From NCBI GenBank assembly GCA_003260075.1, contig QLIY01000906.1, positions 1 through 64,000 of the forward strand: 64,000 nucleotides of DNA, given 5' to 3'. Positions 20,641 to 32,115 of this stretch are shown piece by piece. The DNA comes from Phallusia mammillata. Taxonomy: Eukaryota; Chordata; Ascidiacea; Phlebobranchia; Ascidiidae. A model generated the notes under the pieces. That model saw only the letters and a program-made list of their open reading frames with translations. It had not been told where the DNA came from and did no database searches. A program made the translations under genes and the position numbers. Numbering within the stretch: the stretch's first letter is position 1; every line of letters starts with the position of its first letter.

Positions 20641-21873
20641 GATTGCTGTGTCAAAAAGTCGGTGTTGAAATCAAAATGAAAGGTTCGAATAAATACGTCT
20701 ATTTCATTCAAACCACGTCTTCCTTCCACTGGGTGGCTGTGAAAAAGTGCTATACCGTGTTTCTAGCTTTGCAATCCAACTTTACGTTTTGGTCCACATT
20801 ATCCACCATTTTCGGCTATTTAAAGAACTTATTGCCTGCAGGAGGTAACAGAAAGAAGTTGTACAAAGCAAGGCGAATCGTTTTTGTAAAAAGGGATGTA
20901 GCTGAAAACTTTGAATTTATCGTTTTATCGTTAAAGTTTGTAATATACAATACCAAACGTTTTCAAAAACGTTGCTAGAAATAACGTTCGATTTTCATAT
21001 TTTTTAATATTTTAACCATTAAATTCGAAGTACAACTTTTTTGAGTAACAGGAAAGAAGTAAAGTAACTCGATAGTCGGTGTAAGAATTGTTGTAACAGG
21101 GAAAGCATGACAGCAAAAACAATTTGTAGTAGCTTGTGTAATGCAGGACCCATTGACTATAAATATACGTCCCTGCTCGCTTTTTATCAAAACTGAAAAC
21201 CGTATCTGCAGGCAAAAGCTCTCGGGCCACACTGACAAGATGACAACAAAAATAATTCATGAAGAAAACCTAGCTTGTGTACCATTGTTTTTTATATATC
21301 AACAAGAAAAGTAAAACTTTAAAGTAAAATATACCAGACATACAGAAGTGAACAAAACGGTTGTGCATTATCACTACATTATAAGTAACGCAAAAATCGA
21401 AATACGTGAAAACAATAAGCTAACTTCTTTCTCGCATAACGTTGCATCCATTTCCGGCTATAACAACTACGAATTCAATTTATCAAGCTAAGCTCGCTGG
21501 TCGGTTCGTTAATTTCAAAATTAAAGTTAAACTTCAAGTATCACAAAACTGAATTTTCTTAAACATTAAGTAACACAAACTTTAACTTTTTTCAAACTTA
21601 TGTTTTATAGGACAAAATTCTCAAAACCTTTAATATACAGAGTTTCTATCTACAAAACTGTGCACGGAATGTGGCAATACATAGAAACCCAGGTCCGTTT
21701 TGTCCATCTCATCAAAACAAAGTTACACACGCAACTGCGCAATTTCCCACGAAAAAGAATGTCTCCTTCTTCTCTCCAGCAAAAAGCTGCAGCAGCTTGA
21801 CAACAACATCAAATTGCTTGCTAAATTGTTTCAAAAGACCAAAAGAAGGGTCCTGTTGCAGTTTATTGTAAGT

Positions 21874-24460
21874 ATGGAACGAGTAGAAGAATTCAAGTTG
21901 TAGAAACGAAGATAGGTGTTTCTGAAATTTTCAGCTCCTTGGAGGATTCTCAACAACCAGTTACGGAAAAATTAATGACTTTTAGACTTTTGATTTCAGT
22001 TTTTGACGCCTTGCATTCAACAGTGGATTGGGTCACCAACGCAAGAAACATTGGCGCTATATTCATTACATTTCAAGAAACATGACAATGATTGTTGCAT
22101 GTAGCTCCACACTTGGTCTTCTTTTTGTAACTTTGGTTGCCCGATCTTTGTTTGCTTTTATAGTATTGGGACAAATCTTACGTGGGTGTAGCAGCACCTT
22201 CAACTTTTGCTTTGCTTTGGTTTCCAGAAAACTAAGTCGGAACAGCGATTGCTTTAAATGTTGTCGGTTTGTATGTGGGAAATGAAGTTGGATACACATT
22301 GTCTTCACATCTTGTGACACCTTCAAACCATACATTTAAACACAAAGAAATTTTAGGCCTTAGAGCTTTAGCAGCAGGACAACGTCAATTGCGTTGCATG
22401 TATGGAGCATGTCTAGCCATATCTGCAGCTGTAAGCATTTTGTTCGTAATTTTCTTGACCGATAAGCCTCCCACACCATCAACATTTGCACAAGATCTAA
22501 AGAATAACGAAGAAAAAGTTGAAAGGCCTACAATGGAATTCTTCTCAGAATCTAAAAAGCTCTTTTCCATACCTTCATATGATCTAATTTGCATTGTTAT
22601 CGAAGATGGGCTTTCATCGTTGGACCGTCAATTTTTCAAATCTTTTCTGGAATCTCATTTGCAAGCTGTGGTCAAATCAACAACTTTTGTGTTAAGTTCT
22701 TTAACGCAACCGTTAGTGATCCAATCCAGCACAAGTAGATTGGATCACCAACGCAAGAAATATTAGCGCCATATTTATTACTTTTCCGGTTGCATGGTTC
22801 ATCTTTAAGGGAGAAATGGGATCTAGAAACTTGTCATTGATCATCGTATGTAGCTCCACACTCGGCCTTCTTGGGGGGGGGGCTGGAATCTCATTTGCAA
22901 GCTATGGTCAAATCAACAACTTTTGTGTTAAGTTCTTTAACGCAACCCCAGCACAAGTGGATTGGATCACCAACGCAAGAATTATCAGCGCTATATTAAT
23001 TACTTTTCCGGTTACATGGTTCATCTTTAAGGGAGAAATTGGATCAAGAAACTTGTCATTGATCATCGTATGTAGCTCCACACTCGGCCTTCTTTATGAG
23101 ACTTGGTCCATGATTGACCAATCTTTTTTGCTTTAATTGTAGTATGTGATTTGGCTGTTACATCCACCTTAGCTGTTCTCTGGTTTCCAGACAATCAGAT
23201 CGGGACTGCTAGTGTAGTTCTGTTTGAAATGGTTACACAGGGGGGGGGGGCGAAACGCTGGTAAACGCTTGGATGACCGGGATCCAAACTTTAGTCGGTT
23301 TTCTTCTTGGAATTTTCGGGCGGTTTATATACAAATCCTACAAAAGCATCGGACTTGGGGGGGGGGCCTTCTTTTTGAAACTTTGGTTGCCCGATCTTTG
23401 TTTGCTTTTATAGTATTGAGACAAATCTTACGTGGGTGTAGCAGCACCTTCAACTTTTGCTTTGCTTTGGTTTCCAGAAAACTAAGTCGGAACAGCGATT
23501 GCTTTAAATGTTGTCGGTTTGTATGTGGGAAATGAAGTTGGATACACATTGTCTTCACATCTTGTGACACCTTCAAACCATACATTTAAACACAAAGAAA
23601 TTTTAGGCCTTAGAGCTTTAGCAGCAGGACAACGTCAATTGAGTTGCATGTATGGAGCATGTCTAGCCATATCTGCAGCTGTAAGCATTTTGTTCGTAAT
23701 TTTCTTGACCGATAAGCCTCCCACACCATCAACATTTGCACAAGATCTAAAGAATAACGAAGAAAAAGTTGAAAGGCCTACAATGGAATTCTTCTCAGAA
23801 TCTAAAAAGCTCTTTTCCATACCTTCATATGATCTAATTTGCATTGTTATCGAAGATGGGCTTTCATCGTTGGACCGTCAATTTTTCAAATCTTCTGGAA
23901 TCTCATTTGCAAGCTATGGTCAAATCAACAACTTTTGTGTTAAGTTCTTTAACGCAACCCCAGCACAAGTGGATTGGATCACCAACGCAAGAATTATCAG
24001 CGCTATATTAATTACTTTTCCGGTTACATGGTTCATCTTTAAGGGAGAAATTGGATCAAGAAACTTGTCATTGATCATCGTATGTAGCTCCACACTCGGC
24101 CTTCTTTATGAGACTTGGTCCATGATTGACCAATCTTTTTTGCTTTAATTGTAGTATGTGATTTGGCTGTTACATCCACCTTAGCTGTTCTCTGGTTTCC
24201 AGACAATCAGATCGGGACTGCTAGTGTAGTTCTGTTTGAAATGGTTACACAGCTGACATATCCGATCGAAGAAACGGTGGTTAACATTTGGATGTCCTCC
24301 ATTCAAGCATCGATTGCTTTGCTCCTGGGTGTGTTAGGAAGAACCATGTTTAGGCTTTAGGGAAGCCTTGGTGTGCTTTCCTTCCAGTGTGCTGTCACGC
24401 TCCTGGGGCTTGTGTTATGTTGCTTAGTTTCGCCCCGAACATTAAAACTCCACTAATTAC
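21874..24460 (+). pseudogene. Mosaic of two decayed FLVCR/SLC49-like copies
   Basis: The first part starts MERVEEFKL then a stop (copy 3 has METVEELKLYKRRW). It runs in shifting frames through a helix 6 and 7 region (TDKPPTPSTFAQDLKN, FSIPSYDLICIVI). At about 22610 it changes abruptly to the N-terminus of another copy (RRWAF.VG..IFQ in another frame, then GISFAS.GQINNF). That second copy keeps helices 1-4, then jumps from WFPDNQIGTA directly to SVVLFEMVTQLTYPIEET, so helices 5-10 are deleted. It ends with stops near 24358. Three 10-G gaps (22873-22882, 23240-23250, 23357-23366) duplicate long parts: 22130-22625 recurs at 23380-23880 and 22886-23230 recurs at 23898-24240. The real locus is about half this length. 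Confidence 0.8.
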
Positions 24461-24805
24461 CATAAACAAGTAATAAATCGAACTTTATTTGATTGTAGGT
24501 TTTCGGTGTGACTTGTTTTCTTTCCTTTTACTTGACTGGTATTTAATGTTATAAAACAATTTTTTAATAAACTGTTATATACCGCAAACATGTATTACGC
24601 TTGTATTAAACAAAAGTTGTATGCCAGACCTTAAAATCAAGTGCGTTTGGGGATGGTAACATGGTGCACAGACGAACAATCCTGTCACCTTGCCAGAACT
24701 TTCTCGAAAAAGTAAGAAATTTAGATGATTGGCAGCCGAGGGGATCATTGAATAGACCAGGGGTCGGCAACCCCTGGTACGCGTGCCAAGGTTGGCACGC
24801 GAGGT

Positions 24806-24900
<95 letters not shown>

Positions 24901-25358
24901 ATTTTAACCTGCTACAGTGCTTGTTCATAGTTTTTATCATGTCATTGTTGTAAAATTCAGCCTTACATGTACAAAATACTCTACATTTCCGTGCGTCTTA
25001 CAATTATTACGTCACACGTGCTCTTTGGCGCCCCGGTGTTTGTTTCGTAACGGGTATACTCGCCGTGGCAGGTGAATGCACGTGTAGTCGTGGTTGGTGC
25101 TTGTGGAAGACAGATATGTTTTACCTGTCGAATTATATATGCCGGTCTTTATACTTTTAATTAACATTGCAACAACTGACAACTGCAGGTCTACGAACTA
25201 CAAAGGCGTGTTACATAAGCAGTGGTCGAAGTATGTGCCATTTTCAAACTGGCAGCAATTTTTTGTTGAGTTCATACCGCAAATAAATCACAGGAAATGT
25301 GTAATTAAGTGAAAGTGAGCCATCGTGATAAAGTAAAATCGGAATCAAATCTTACTAG
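24461..25358. other. Spacer with a gap
   Basis: Holds the start of a hAT-type element at about 24761 (caggggtcggcaacc) cut off by a 94-G gap at 24806-24899. The long glycine or proline frames here are translations of that run. The rest has no recognised content. Confidence 0.55.
24761..24805. mobile_element. Truncated hAT-type end before the 94-base gap
   Basis: The sequence caggggtcggcaaccc resembles ends of hAT-type elements and differs slightly from the caggggtgggcaacc family here. The other end and the target duplication are not visible because the unsequenced run follows. Confidence 0.5.
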
Positions 25359-26895
25359 ATGGAATCTCTGGATAACTTTAGATGGTACAAACGAAGGTGG
25401 GCTTTCCTCGTTTGACTGTCAATTTTTCAGTTTTTTTCCGGAATCTCATTTGCAAGCTATGGCCAAATCAGCAACTTCTAGTTCTTCAAGGTCTCGCACG
25501 CACGAGTGGATTGGATCACCAACGCAAGAAATATCACCGCTATATTCATCACATTTCCCATTGCATTCCTAATCTTCAAAGGCAAAGTTGGATTACGAAA
25601 CATGATACTGATTGTTGCATGTAGCTCCACAATCGGCCTTCTGTTAGTTAATCTGTCTCTAATTGGCCGATCTTTCTTTCCTTTAATAGTATTGGGGCAA
25701 ATCTTATGTGGTTTAGCTGAGACTATCAGTTTTGCTGTGCCTTCAACTTTTGCTGTCCTCTGGTTTTCTGAAAGTCAGGTTGGAACTGCAATCGCAGTTA
25801 ATGTTCTGGGAATATCAATTGGCGATGGAACAGGTTACGTTTTACCTGCGTACCTTGTGCCCTCCTCGAATCAAACCTGGACAAATGGAAGAAACTTGTC
25901 ACAAAGCGAACTTACATCAGGACAAAGTAAATTACGCCATATGTACGGTTCGTTTCTGGCCATATCTGCTGTTGTAACCATCTTATTTTCCATCTTCGTC
26001 ACTGACAAACCTCCAACCCCACCTACTCTTGCACAAGATTTGAAGACAGAGAAACAGTCACCAAAGAAATTGATAAATGTTTTGAAAGAAACCAAACTTA
26101 TTTTCACGAACTGGTCGTACGTACTAACATGCATCATAATTGGACTCGAATTTCAAATAGTGTTGGTGGAAAATATGTTGATGTTAGAAATCATAGGGGG
26201 GGGGGAAGAAACAGTCACCAAAGAAATTGATAAATTTTTTGAAAGAAAACAAACTTCTTTTCACGAACTGGTCGTACGTACTAACATGCATCATAATTGG
26301 ACTTGAATTTCAAATAGTGTTGGTGGAAAATATGTTGATGTTAGAAATCATAGCAGAATTGCAAATCGCAAATGACATAAGCTCTGATCAACTTAGCGGT
26401 TACATTATGAGCACTTCGAGTTTGGGTGGGCTGTTCGGTTTCTATCTAGGCGGAAAAGTTGTTGATCGTTGCAAAAAATACAAAGTTCTTGCAATATTTG
26501 GAATATCAGCTTTCTTCGTTAGCACAGTTGCAATTGCTGTTAGTCTTGTGTACAAAAACATTGCAGGAATGTACACCAGCAACGGCATCTATGGCTTTCA
26601 TTGGGGATTAGTAACAGTGATTTTGTTTGAAATGGCCACACAGCTAACTTACCCAAACGATGAGACGCTGGTCAACACTTGGATGACCGCCATTCAAACA
26701 GGGATAGCTTTGCTCTTAGGTGTATTGGGAAGAACCATGTTTAAGCTTTGGGGAAGCCTTGGTGTACTTTCCTTCCAGAGTGCAGGCATATTTGTGGCCT
26801 TGATTTTGTGTTGCCTTGTTTCGCCCAAGAATCGAAGATTGGAAGTGAAAACAAATGAGAGCAACGTACAGACACCACTCCTTGCTTTGAAATAG
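25359..26895 (+). pseudogene. FLVCR/SLC49-like copy 6, inverted sister of copy 5, with two stop codons
   Basis: From the ATG at 25359 the frame gives MESLDNFRWYKRRWAFLV, then TGA, then LSIFQFFSGISFASYGQISNF, then TAG. The second stop is created by loss of six bases that encode the YVQ region in all sister copies (AACTTCTA joined to GTTCTTC). From 25506 the frame is open and matches copy 5 closely through GQILCGLAE, WFSESQVG, TDKPPTPP and NWSYVLTC. A 10-G gap at 26196-26205 is flanked by duplicate copies of about 130 bp, after which the correct frame continues to SPKNRRLEVKTNESN at 26895. The duplication is an assembly effect; the two stops are not at a gap. A shorter product from an internal start (25506) would lack helix 1. 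Confidence 0.8.
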
Positions 26896-27778
26896 TTAAA
26901 TATGCCTGGGGAATTTCGCTTTTGAAAGGACATATAGCAACAGGATAGCACTGATTAATCACCAAGCTAGAAATGGCGCAACATTGATACAGGGGGGGGG
27001 GTTTCGCTTTTGAAAGGACATATAGCAACATGATAGCACTGATTAATCACCAAGCTAGAAATGGCGCAACATTGATACATTATGGGGCGAAAAAACAGGA
27101 ATTGGTTCAGTTGATTTGGTTGACTGATGTGCGTTGCAATTTACATTGGCTTGGTTTACAGTTTTGTAAAGAGTTCGTAGTTTTACAAAGTTCCCTAAAT
27201 TTCATTGTTGTTGCCTTTTACAACTTTCTTTATTTCTGATTGATGCAAATTACCGAATTTTATTTTCCAGCATATAATTAAACAGAACGCTTCAATCTTT
27301 ATTTTCGTTTCCATTGGATTTTTATCATGTCTTGACAAGCCTAAAAATGGCGTCTTGGCTATTTCTGCTTGCCTTCCTAAAAAAATCCAAATCGTCCAAG
27401 TTACGCCATTCTTAAAAATATTAGGTTCATTTCAACAATTTTCGTACCTTGTTTGCACTAAAGTATAGACATAGGAAATGAGTAAGGAAAAATGCACATA
27501 TATGCAGCTCTGTGACACAATGACAAGTTGCGAATGCCAAATAAACAGCAAAAACAAAAAATGGCAAATCATACATGAAAAAGTGGTACGCGGAAAAGGG
27601 TGATTCTGTGTTGGAACATCAGTTTCTCCAAAATTAGGCTTTTGTGAGTTTTCCATGAACTTTCTTTACAAAATAGTGCCGTCAAATAACAGAACATGCT
27701 GGACAAGTGTCATCCACCAAATTGCAACAACGTTTATGCAAACCAACAAATTTTGTAAACATAGGTTGTCATTTCAAA
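26896..27778. other. Spacer; 3' flank shared with copy 5
   Basis: The flank after copy 6 (atatagcaacaggatagcactgattaatcaccaagctagaaatggcgcaac, in parts) reappears in reverse complement after copy 5 at 17735-17785, so the inverted duplication extends beyond the coding sequence. A 10-G gap at 26992-27001 repeats about 70 bases. No gene seen from 27070 to 27778. Confidence 0.65.
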
Positions 27779-29200
27779 TTACTTATGGTCAATCAAAGGA
27801 GTACGATCGCTTGGATCATTATTATCATCTGGTTCAACTTCCAATCTACGATTTTTTGATGAAATCAGGCATAATAGCACAAGACCCATAAATGCGCATG
27901 CACACTGGAACGAGAGAAGTCCGATGCTTTTGTAGGATTTGTATATAAACCGCCCGAAAATTCCCAGAAGAAAACCGACTAAAGTTTGGATCCCGGTCAT
28001 CCAAGTGTTTACCAGCGTTTCGTCGATCGGATAGGTCAGCTGCGTGGCTATTTCCATAAGTACAACCTCTATGGCTCCAACTGAAAAGCCAAACAAGGCA
28101 TTGCCAACAAATATGCCTGGCGTGTTCTTGTAAAGGACGCTTACGGCAATCAAAGCAGTAGAAAGAAACATTGCAAAGTTTCCTAAGATTCCCAAAATTT
28201 TGTATTTCTTGTAGTGATCGACAATTTTACCCCCAATTATCAACCCTGGAACCCCAGCCAAACTGAATAAACTCATCATATAGCCGCTTAGCTTTTCTGG
28301 TGTGGCATTAATAGACAGATTCGCATTTCGAATTATCTCAGCCATCATCATGTTTTCCAGAATAACCAGTTGAAAAGCCAAGCCGATGTCAATACAGATA
28401 AAGATATACGAAACGTTGGAAAACAGCAGTTTTGTAAGTTGCACAAAATTTCGGGACTTGTCGACGACTTGAATGCCCTTTTCTTTCAAATTTTGTGCAT
28501 GAGTAGGCGGTGTGGGAGGTTTGTCTGTTACAAAAATCGCAAACAGGATTGTTACGGCAGCAGATATGGTTAAAAATATTCCGTACATGTATTGCAGGTG
28601 GCGTTGTCCCATTGAAATATCGCTCAGTGTCAAATTTTGCTCCTGCTGTACTGTGTCGTTCAACGGGCTAACAAGGGCAGCAGGCAAAATATATCCCACA
28701 GCATCCCCAAGCGTAAACCCAAGCATAATCAAGAGTATTGCAGTTCCTACTTGGCTTTCTCTGAACCAAAGGGCGGCAAAAGTGGAAGGTATTGCCACAC
28801 CTACAACTTCGGAAAGCCCACACAATATTTGACCGGTTATTATAAGCGGGAAAAGAGAATGATGCGTAAGGGATAATAGTACAAAAAAAAGTCCGAGTGT
28901 AGAGCTTCCAGCAACTATTAATATCATGTTTCTTAATCCAATTTTGCCTTTAAATATCAACCAAGCCAGAGGAAATGTGATAATTATAGGGCTGGTGTTT
29001 CTTGCATTGGTGATCCAATCCACTTCTAAGTGACTAACTCTAAAGAACTGAACGTAAAAGCTGCTGACTTGTCCGTAACTGCTAAATGATATCCCGGAGA
29101 AAAACAGCATTGCGAAAAGTCCCAGAACGAAAACCCATCTTCGTTTGTACAGCACCAAGTCCTCCATGATTGTCATGTTAAAGTTGTCTGTAATAAACAC
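27779..29200 (-). CDS. FLVCR/SLC49-like major facilitator transporter, copy 7
   Basis: Intact single-exon minus-strand frame of 473 codons. The annotated start is the first Met, but Met 12 (MEDLVLYKRRW, at 29167) fits the short leader of copy 3 better; the choice is open. It has GISFSSYGQVSSFYVQFF in helix 1, VDWITNARN, FPLAWLIFKGK, GQILCGLSE with the conserved glutamine, WFRESQVG, TDKPPTPPTHAQ after helix 6, GGKIVDHYKKYK (H-Y replaces the usual R-C), TYPIDETLVNTWMTGIQ and SSKNRRLEVEPDDNND at the C-terminus. A piece near-identical to 27919-28022 is misplaced in the 21874 locus. Substrate unknown. Confidence 0.9.
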   Translation of the reverse strand: MFITDNFNMTIMEDLVLYKRRWVFVLGLFAMLFFSGISFSSYGQVSSFYVQFFRVSHLEVDWITNARNTSPIIITFPLAWLIFKGKIGLRNMILIVAGSSTLGLFFVLLSLTHHSLFPLIITGQILCGLSEVVGVAIPSTFAALWFRESQVGTAILLIMLGFTLGDAVGYILPAALVSPLNDTVQQEQNLTLSDISMGQRHLQYMYGIFLTISAAVTILFAIFVTDKPPTPPTHAQNLKEKGIQVVDKSRNFVQLTKLLFSNVSYIFICIDIGLAFQLVILENMMMAEIIRNANLSINATPEKLSGYMMSLFSLAGVPGLIIGGKIVDHYKKYKILGILGNFAMFLSTALIAVSVLYKNTPGIFVGNALFGFSVGAIEVVLMEIATQLTYPIDETLVNTWMTGIQTLVGFLLGIFGRFIYKSYKSIGLLSFQCACAFMGLVLLCLISSKNRRLEVEPDDNNDPSDRTPLIDHK

Positions 29201-30076
29201 TTTTTATTCAATGCGAAATAACCAAACTGAAATAAAAATATGTTTTTAACAACATACTACAAGTAGAGTACTAATAAGCAATACACAGGTTTATTATCCT
29301 TAGGAATTCTCTTGACCAAACCTTACTGGCTCTATTTTTAAGACCTGTGCAGTCTCTGGGTTTTGGGCAAGCATGATGTATAGTCGAGCACCTAAACCTT
29401 GACATTATCAGATTACACGTAAAGTGCTACTGTTGCTTAGTTAACATAAATTTATGTTATGTATTGAACTAACCGTCTTAAGTTTTATTCTTTATTTTAT
29501 TACCGATACAATACGCACTTATGAGTCAAAAATTACATGCCTGTCTACAATACACACATATTCTTAAACACTGGCAAGCACTTTTTAAATTTCCAACCAT
29601 AGACTACATCTTCCTTCTTTTAGCACACGGACGTGAAAACTCAGGCGTGTTGCAATCAGATTAATTGAAAAATATGTGACATTGCATATGTTTATCATCG
29701 GTTCCCAACCTTGCTCAACGAATTCCTCCCTTAACAGTTATTTTCATTTTTCCTCAACAGACAACGGGTCTAGTATAAACTACATTCTAGATGCTTGTCA
29801 CAAATTTATTCACATTGTGTATGTGCGTTGCGCAAATTGCTGGTGCATGGTTACGGCACAAGTGGCTGATGGTAACATGCCTGTGAAGGCTAAATCCACA
29901 CAGGATTTCTCGCGAGCTTAGCGTACGCCCATGAGCTCGCGCGCTCGTGCGCTGGCGTTGTCGCCCACACATCTGCACTTCCACGGGATCACCCCATTTG
30001 TTTTAACTGCTGTTTGAATGAAGGATGTCTGTTTTTCGGAGGAAATGGATTGCTGTTATTAGGTGTTTGGAGTTAT

Positions 30077-30378
30077 TAACTTATTTTCGACGTATATTTT
30101 TGGTTATTTGCAGTACATCTGAAAAGGGTCAAAATTGGGTTCATTTTTGGTCCGTCAAATAGAAACCAGTAATCGACGCCTAAAGACGTAAAATTATCGA
30201 CTTCCATATTCGGGTATTAGCAGAACATTTGAAAAAGGTGAAAATTGGTTACATTTTTTGTCAGTCAAATGAAACCCAGCAATTGCCGTCCAGAGAGGTA
30301 AAAATTGTAACTTATTTTCGACGTTCTTTTTGTTAATCTGAAAAGCGTCAAAATTAGGTCTATTTTTAGCCTCACAAC
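30077..30378. repeat. Degenerate tandem repeat, unit about 115 bp, about 2.6 copies
   Basis: Successive units share, in order, acttattttcgacg, cattTGAAAA.GGT.AAAATTgg, catttttkgtc.gtcaaat and aaa.ccagyaat, then gaggtaaaaatt-type spacers, with 10-20 percent visible divergence. Non-coding. Confidence 0.7.
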
Positions 30379-30769
30379 AAAAAAAAACTTTTTTATTTTT
30401 GTTAATTTGCAGCTGCATATCCTTATATAGCGCAAAACACGTGGTACAAAATTCAGCAGGGAACACTTAATCACATTTGCAGGCATACTGCTGGAAACAC
30501 AAGCTTCCTGACTCCGTAACGAAGGGAAATTGCGACGGCCTAATCCCTAACACATAAACACGAACATATATCAAATGTTAGGACACACAAACATACGCTA
30601 CGTTTAAAAGACTTATGGCTTTGGACAATTTTAGAAATTTGTGGGATTAAATATAATGCTTTCGCATGTCAACCACCACATGACCATTTAGGACCAATGG
30701 CTTTTCTCGCGCTGGCGTCAAAAATTATTTACGATTTCCATGTCTTTGGTTTTGCGTTTCGTTTAATAA

Positions 30770-30930
30770 AACACTCTACGCACGGGAGTGATCTCGACTC
30801 TACACACTCTACACTCCGGAGTCTGGACTCTACGCTTTGGAGTAAACTCTACACTCTGTACACTCTAAAGTCAGAACTGGAAACACACAGTGCGAGCTGG
30901 GAACACACTGGACAGTGGGAACACACTGGC
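30770..30930. repeat. Simple-sequence tract (actcta-type and ggaacacactgg-type)
   Basis: Irregular repetition of actctac/ctacactct from 30770 to 30868 is followed by three versions of gggaacacactgg from 30885 to 30931. Low complexity, probably slippage-derived. Confidence 0.65.
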
Positions 30931-32070
30931 CGATTTTAAAGATTTTGTTCTATGAACAATGGTTCCCAAGCATTTTCGAAAAATTCACCCCTTAACAATT
31001 CAAAACATTTTCCTTTCATCCTATATATACTACAAAGTAGATGCTAAGGCTAAGCCATACAAAGATCATTTGAACTGGTTCTTTCATCAACTTCACAAGT
31101 CATATTCCCAGAGCTTAAGTGTCTATTTACAAACAACATGCAAACAGTAAATTTTCCGCTCAAGTTTTGAAATTCCATGCTTGTTGGAAAACACTGTTCT
31201 ATATTTTGAAGGAAGGCTAGGGGCGTCGGAACAAAAACTTCTGTTACTTGACCTCTGCAGTTGCTTCAAAAAAGGCTTTTTGGCATTCAGAAATGGCCGT
31301 TGTTCTTTGCCAAAGCAGGTTCAACCAAACGAGTTACGAACACAAAAACAAAACTACACAAAATTGCACAAGAATGACATGGAAGGATTGGGTTAAATTG
31401 CAACACACAACGAACACGAATATGGCATTGCATAAAATCTAACGAAAAGTAGAATTATAATTTGATTTCAAACCTAAATGCGTAAATTGTATTTCTGTGT
31501 GCATGTATTTTAGAAAAAATATATTTTTCATAGGTATTCATCGTGCCGCAAAGTTTTACATTTTTTAGCTTAAAACTGATATTTAACACAGATACACGTA
31601 TAGAAAAACGTCTTTGGTAACGAAAATACGCTGGTGGATTGCTAACTTTTACTTCCGTTGCAAAAGGCAAGTACATACACCAGGCAAATAGAAAAATCTA
31701 CTAACACAGGAACTCACAGCAATATTTGCAACGGTAGAAAACTATGCTCCGTTGCGCCACCTTTTGGAAATTAGCAGGCCTGTCTGTGAGTTCCTATGTG
31801 AGTAGCTCTACCAGGCAAGAACGGGAAATTCGAGCACACAAAAACGTAACCAGCTTTTTGTCACCGCAAAAACTTAACAAACCAAAGCACATAATATTTA
31901 GGATTGGCAAAAAGTACAATATCTAAACCGCACAAGCTTCATAAGGTTGTCTACGAAGATCGTAACAAAGAATTAAACTTTACATGCCGGTAAACTGATA
32001 GAGAACCAGTTTGAAGACAAAAATACAAATTTGCTGTTTGCTATAGTGTTGTGAATACTTCTGTGCACAT

Positions 32071-32115
32071 CCTCAGTCCCGGTCAGGCGCCATCCGTGGG
32101 TTCAAATCCCACCGC
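32071..32115 (+). other. tRNA-like T-arm, possible tRNA-derived repeat end
   Basis: The stretch gtgggttcaaatcccac forms a perfect five-pair stem with a seven-base loop of T-arm type. I could not find a matching 5' acceptor strand, D-arm or anticodon arm upstream, so this is not an intact tRNA. It could be a SINE fragment or chance. Confidence 0.25.

Larger units (their letters stand above)
19243..21873. other. Spacer with two hAT-type elements and duplication arm B
   Basis: Contains elements at 19591-19906 and 20274-20450, the latter inside the segmental copy 20215-20640. The frame at 20523-20978 (151 codons) starts within this segment and extends into unique AT-rich DNA. It has no recognised domain, and I do not call it a gene. 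Nothing recognisable between 20980 and 21780. Confidence 0.5.

Noticed and set aside
20523..20978. 151-residue gene
   Set aside because: It begins inside a segmental duplication and runs into AT-rich DNA; no domain or paralogue is seen, and the related arm A does not keep the frame.
23519..24148. Intact 209-residue transporter fragment gene
   Set aside because: It crosses the junction between two decayed copies and lacks most helices; it is part of the mosaic pseudogene.
24575..24940. Poly-proline or poly-glycine protein, or a giant G-quadruplex
   Set aside because: The 94-G run has no interruptions, cuts off a mobile-element end and fits the gap-placeholder pattern of the window.
32071..32115. 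Intact tRNA gene
   Set aside because: Only a T-arm is visible; no acceptor, D or anticodon arm could be paired.
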